Notes under the pieces: model-generated
The model's database searches: none
Told to the model about the DNA's origin: nothing
Seen by the model: only the letters and a program-made list of their open reading frames with translations
Part shown: piece by piece, positions 4,707 through 5,996 of the stretch
Numbering within the stretch: position 1 is the stretch's first letter
How the letters are laid out: the number at the start of each line of letters is the position of its first letter
Translations under genes and position numbers: made by a program
Source of the DNA: Eubacteriales bacterium
GTDB taxonomy: Bacteria > Bacillota > Clostridia > Peptostreptococcales > Anaerovoracaceae
Direction: 5' to 3'
DNA length: 5,996 nt
Assembly (NCBI GenBank): GCA_029098205.1
Contig: JAQXNW010000008.1
Span: 1-5,996 of the forward strand

Positions 4707-5638
4707 TTCCGGATAACATCTGCGATATCCCCGTCAATGCACACGGACCTGTCATCGATTTCCTTCGGGCAGCAGGCCTCGCCCTTGTTGACGCAGACGT
4801 AGAAGGCCTTCTTGTTCTCTTTCGTGTATTTCCAGAAAGGGTATTTGATGATCACCGGCGTGTTGTTCCCGACGCCAAGCTCCAAATACAGAACCTTCAT
4901 GCCCTGATGCCACCTCAGAAAATCCTGATACCGATCGCAGGCCGCTTTCCAGCCGGCGTCCTCGACAAAAGAATCGTCGATGCGGAGATTCGTCGTCATC
5001 CAGTTCCCGTCATCCGGGCACTTTGGCACCATCTCTGACGGCACCGTCATTTTGATGTCCGCGTTCTCCGGGATAATCAGTTCCCCATTCTCCGCGATCT
5101 CAAATCCCTCCGAAAGAACCATCCTGCGGATGATCTCATAGTTGTCGTACGTCTTTGCCCGGGCGATTCCGCGGGGAGAAATGCTCTGGAACAGTCCGTA
5201 ATCCCCCTGCGTGTAGAACAGGCGGTGCTTGTCAAATCCGGCCTTCTGGAAGCAGTGGTCTACGTTCGTGGTCAGGACAAAGTAATCCTTCTCCTTAACA
5301 AGATCGAAAAGGTTCTGATAGACATCGGACGGAATCGGCATGTAACGGTTGACCCAGATCGAACGGCACCAATATCCCCAGAACGCTTCCAAGGACTTAA
5401 AGGGATAGAATCCCAGCGAATACATGTCGTGCACTTTATATTTTTCTTCAAAGTCCCGGAAGTATTTCCGGAACCGCTCTCCGGAGTACGTAAAGCCCGC
5501 GGCGGTGGAAAGCCCCGCCCCGCCGCCGACGAGTACGGCATCCGCCTCCGCAAGTTTCTCTTTCAGGATCCGGATCTGAAGCTCCGGGTCCTGCGTCATT
5601 CCATCGGATAATTTTGTCGGGAAATAGGAATAATACAT
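4697..5638 (-). CDS. Class M sirtuin (SirTM), protein ADP-ribosyltransferase
   Basis: The 313-residue protein uses NAD+ to ADP-ribosylate a protein target rather than to deacetylate. The NAD-binding Rossmann motif is GGGAGLSTAAGFTYSG (38-53). FRDFEEKYKVHDMYSLGFYPF (60-80) is characteristic of SirTM. LTTNVDHCF (122-130) holds the catalytic Asn125 and Asp127. At the place of the canonical sirtuin HG the protein has YTQGDYG, so Gln144 replaces the catalytic His, the hallmark of class M. ELGVGNNTP (253-261) closes the NAD site. The zinc-ribbon region (about 150-220) keeps only Cys207, in VPKCPDDG. The start at 5638 has AGGAGG 6 bases upstream; 13 extra in-frame codons upstream run over this ribosome site and are not supported. 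It shares direction with the macrodomain gene downstream, its known functional partner. Confidence 0.93.
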   Translation of the reverse strand: MYYSYFPTKLSDGMTQDPELQIRILKEKLAEADAVLVGGGAGLSTAAGFTYSGERFRKYFRDFEEKYKVHDMYSLGFYPFKSLEAFWGYWCRSIWVNRYMPIPSDVYQNLFDLVKEKDYFVLTTNVDHCFQKAGFDKHRLFYTQGDYGLFQSISPRGIARAKTYDNYEIIRRMVLSEGFEIAENGELIIPENADIKMTVPSEMVPKCPDDGNWMTTNLRIDDSFVEDAGWKAACDRYQDFLRWHQGMKVLYLELGVGNNTPVIIKYPFWKYTKENKKAFYVCVNKGEACCPKEIDDRSVCIDGDIADVIRNLF

Positions 5639-5651
5639 ATGCTGCCTCCTG

Positions 5652-5718
5652 GATCCTTGAATATACGGGTACGGCAAAGAGCTGTGATCTTTCCACGCTT
5701 CGCGATTTACAAAGGATC
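5652..5718 (-). other. Possible long-range hairpin in the SirTM leader
   Basis: In the leader RNA of about 125 bases, GATCCTT (5712-5718 on the complement) can pair with AAGGATC (5652-5658 on the complement), whose end is about 3 bases before the AGGAGG site. Pairing could affect access to the ribosome site. The loop is about 53 bases, so it is a weak prediction. Confidence 0.25.
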
Positions 5719-5765
5719 GGTTCGATGATTTTCGATGTTTTTCGTTTTCGGTTTCATTTGATACT

Positions 5766-5784
5766 TGTAATATATATCATTACA
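5766..5784. promoter_or_regulatory. Candidate operator over the SirTM -10 region
   Basis: TGTAAT (5766-5771) and ATTACA (5779-5784) are perfect inverted arms with a 7-base AT spacer, covering the -10 box. A second inverted repeat, TTATTA-CATC-TAATAA (5804-5819), lies just upstream of the -35 box. Both are AT-rich, so chance is not excluded, but placement on both sides of a strong promoter suggests repression. The regulator is not identifiable. Confidence 0.4.
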
Positions 5785-5798
5785 TATATAGTTGTCAA
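5769..5798 (-). promoter_or_regulatory. Promoter of the SirTM gene
   Basis: On the minus strand there is a perfect TTGACA (5793-5798), followed after 18 bases by TATATT (5769-5774), or after 16 by TATATA (5771-5776). Transcription would start near 5762, leaving a leader of about 125 bases. This is the strongest promoter-like signal in the window. Confidence 0.75.
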
Positions 5799-5849
5799 CA
5801 TTTTTATTACATCTAATAACCGAAATATATTTAACGGGCGGCAAAAACT

Positions 5850-5881
5850 AAAAAAAGGACCTGCCGCTTTTTTTCGGCAGG
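5850..5881 (-). terminator. Rho-independent terminator of the rightmost gene
   Basis: CCTGCCG (5860-5866) pairs perfectly with CGGCAGG (5875-5881) around an 8-base loop. On the minus strand the stem is followed by TCC, seven T, AG and five T, a classic strong terminator. It lies 35 bases beyond the stop at 5916 and insulates the sirtuin gene from upstream transcription. Confidence 0.85.
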
Positions 5882-5915
5882 CCTGTCTCTTCTATCTTTA
5901 TTTATTATTGCGAGT

Positions 5916-5996
5916 TCATGCGGTTAATACCTCGTTCCCGCTTCGGCTGATCTCCCTCAGGATATCGTAAATCCGCCTGGAGCCCGGGTCCAGATG
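5916..5996 (-). CDS. C-terminal fragment, probable ABC transporter ATPase (cut by window edge)
   Basis: Only the last 26 residues are in the window. They begin HLDPGSRRIYDILREIS and end RSGNEVLTA before a TGA at 5916. LDPGSRR followed by a helix and SGNEVL resembles the D-loop and next helix of ABC ATPases, including the CbiO/EcfA type. In a complete ATPase the strand VL(L/I)xx would lead into the H-loop histidine and another 50 or more residues. Here the protein stops within that strand, so it is either a truncated ATPase or a different protein with a chance likeness. The strong terminator just downstream shows that this is a real transcription-unit end. Confidence 0.5.
   Translation of the reverse strand, partial: HLDPGSRRIYDILREISRSGNEVLTA

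Noticed and set aside
5707..5757. A 16-codon minus-strand frame (MKPKTKNIENHRTDPL) in the SirTM leader
   Set aside because: It has no ribosome site and begins about 5 bases from the predicted transcript start; its Lys-rich content may simply reflect A-rich leader DNA.
1..5996. CRISPR arrays, tRNA or rRNA genes, insertion sequences, riboswitches
   Set aside because: No regularly spaced repeats, cloverleaf sequence, transposase motif or known riboswitch core was seen on reading both strands.

Overview
The window looks like chromosomal DNA from a Gram-positive anaerobe of the Bacillota, most likely a gut-type Clostridia (Lachnospiraceae-like). The support is strong AGGAGG ribosome sites, TTGACA/TATAAT-type promoters, an arsenic-type ArsR repressor, and a class M sirtuin with a zinc macrodomain. 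This placement is an inference from gene content; no marker gene is present.

Layout, left to right. (1) Positions 1-155 hold the start of an ArsR repressor on the minus strand, with its promoter buried in a large palindrome at 174-227. (2) Positions 271-2633 hold a minus-strand four-gene operon, read right to left: carboxymuconolactone decarboxylase (CMD) family protein, cyclophilin-like protein, cupin with an HxH...Q...H metal site, and a Cys-nucleophile alpha/beta hydrolase. It ends in a hairpin at 271-302. (3) A TetR-type regulator (2808-3389, plus) diverges from this operon. The two promoters overlap at their -10 boxes, and a concentric palindrome (2712-2759) lies beside them. (4) A zinc-dependent macrodomain gene (3393-4214, minus) converges on the TetR gene, with 3 bases between the stops. 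(5) Positions 4259-4644 hold the plus-strand wreck of a Phd/YefM-ParE toxin-antitoxin pair: internal deletion, antitoxin-toxin fusion and a frameshift. (6) A class M sirtuin (SirTM, 4697-5638, minus) follows, with a strong promoter at 5769-5798. (7) A strong minus-strand terminator (5850-5881) ends a gene cut by the window edge, which looks like an ABC ATPase tail.

How the parts work together. SirTM attaches ADP-ribose to protein from NAD+, and the linked zinc macrodomain removes it, so the two genes form a reversible protein ADP-ribosylation switch. In the best-known loci this pair sits with a GcvH-like lipoyl carrier and a lipoate ligase (LplA2). Neither is in this window, and a dead toxin-antitoxin relic lies between the two genes, so the substrate is an open question. 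The neighbouring CMD/cyclophilin-like/cupin/hydrolase operon looks like an inducible small-molecule detoxification or redox cassette under the divergent TetR regulator. A functional link between it and the ADP-ribosylation pair is suggested only by proximity.

The most interesting items are the orphan SirTM-macrodomain pair with altered zinc residues in both proteins, the relic that splits it, and the tightly packed divergent promoter and operator of the detoxification operon.
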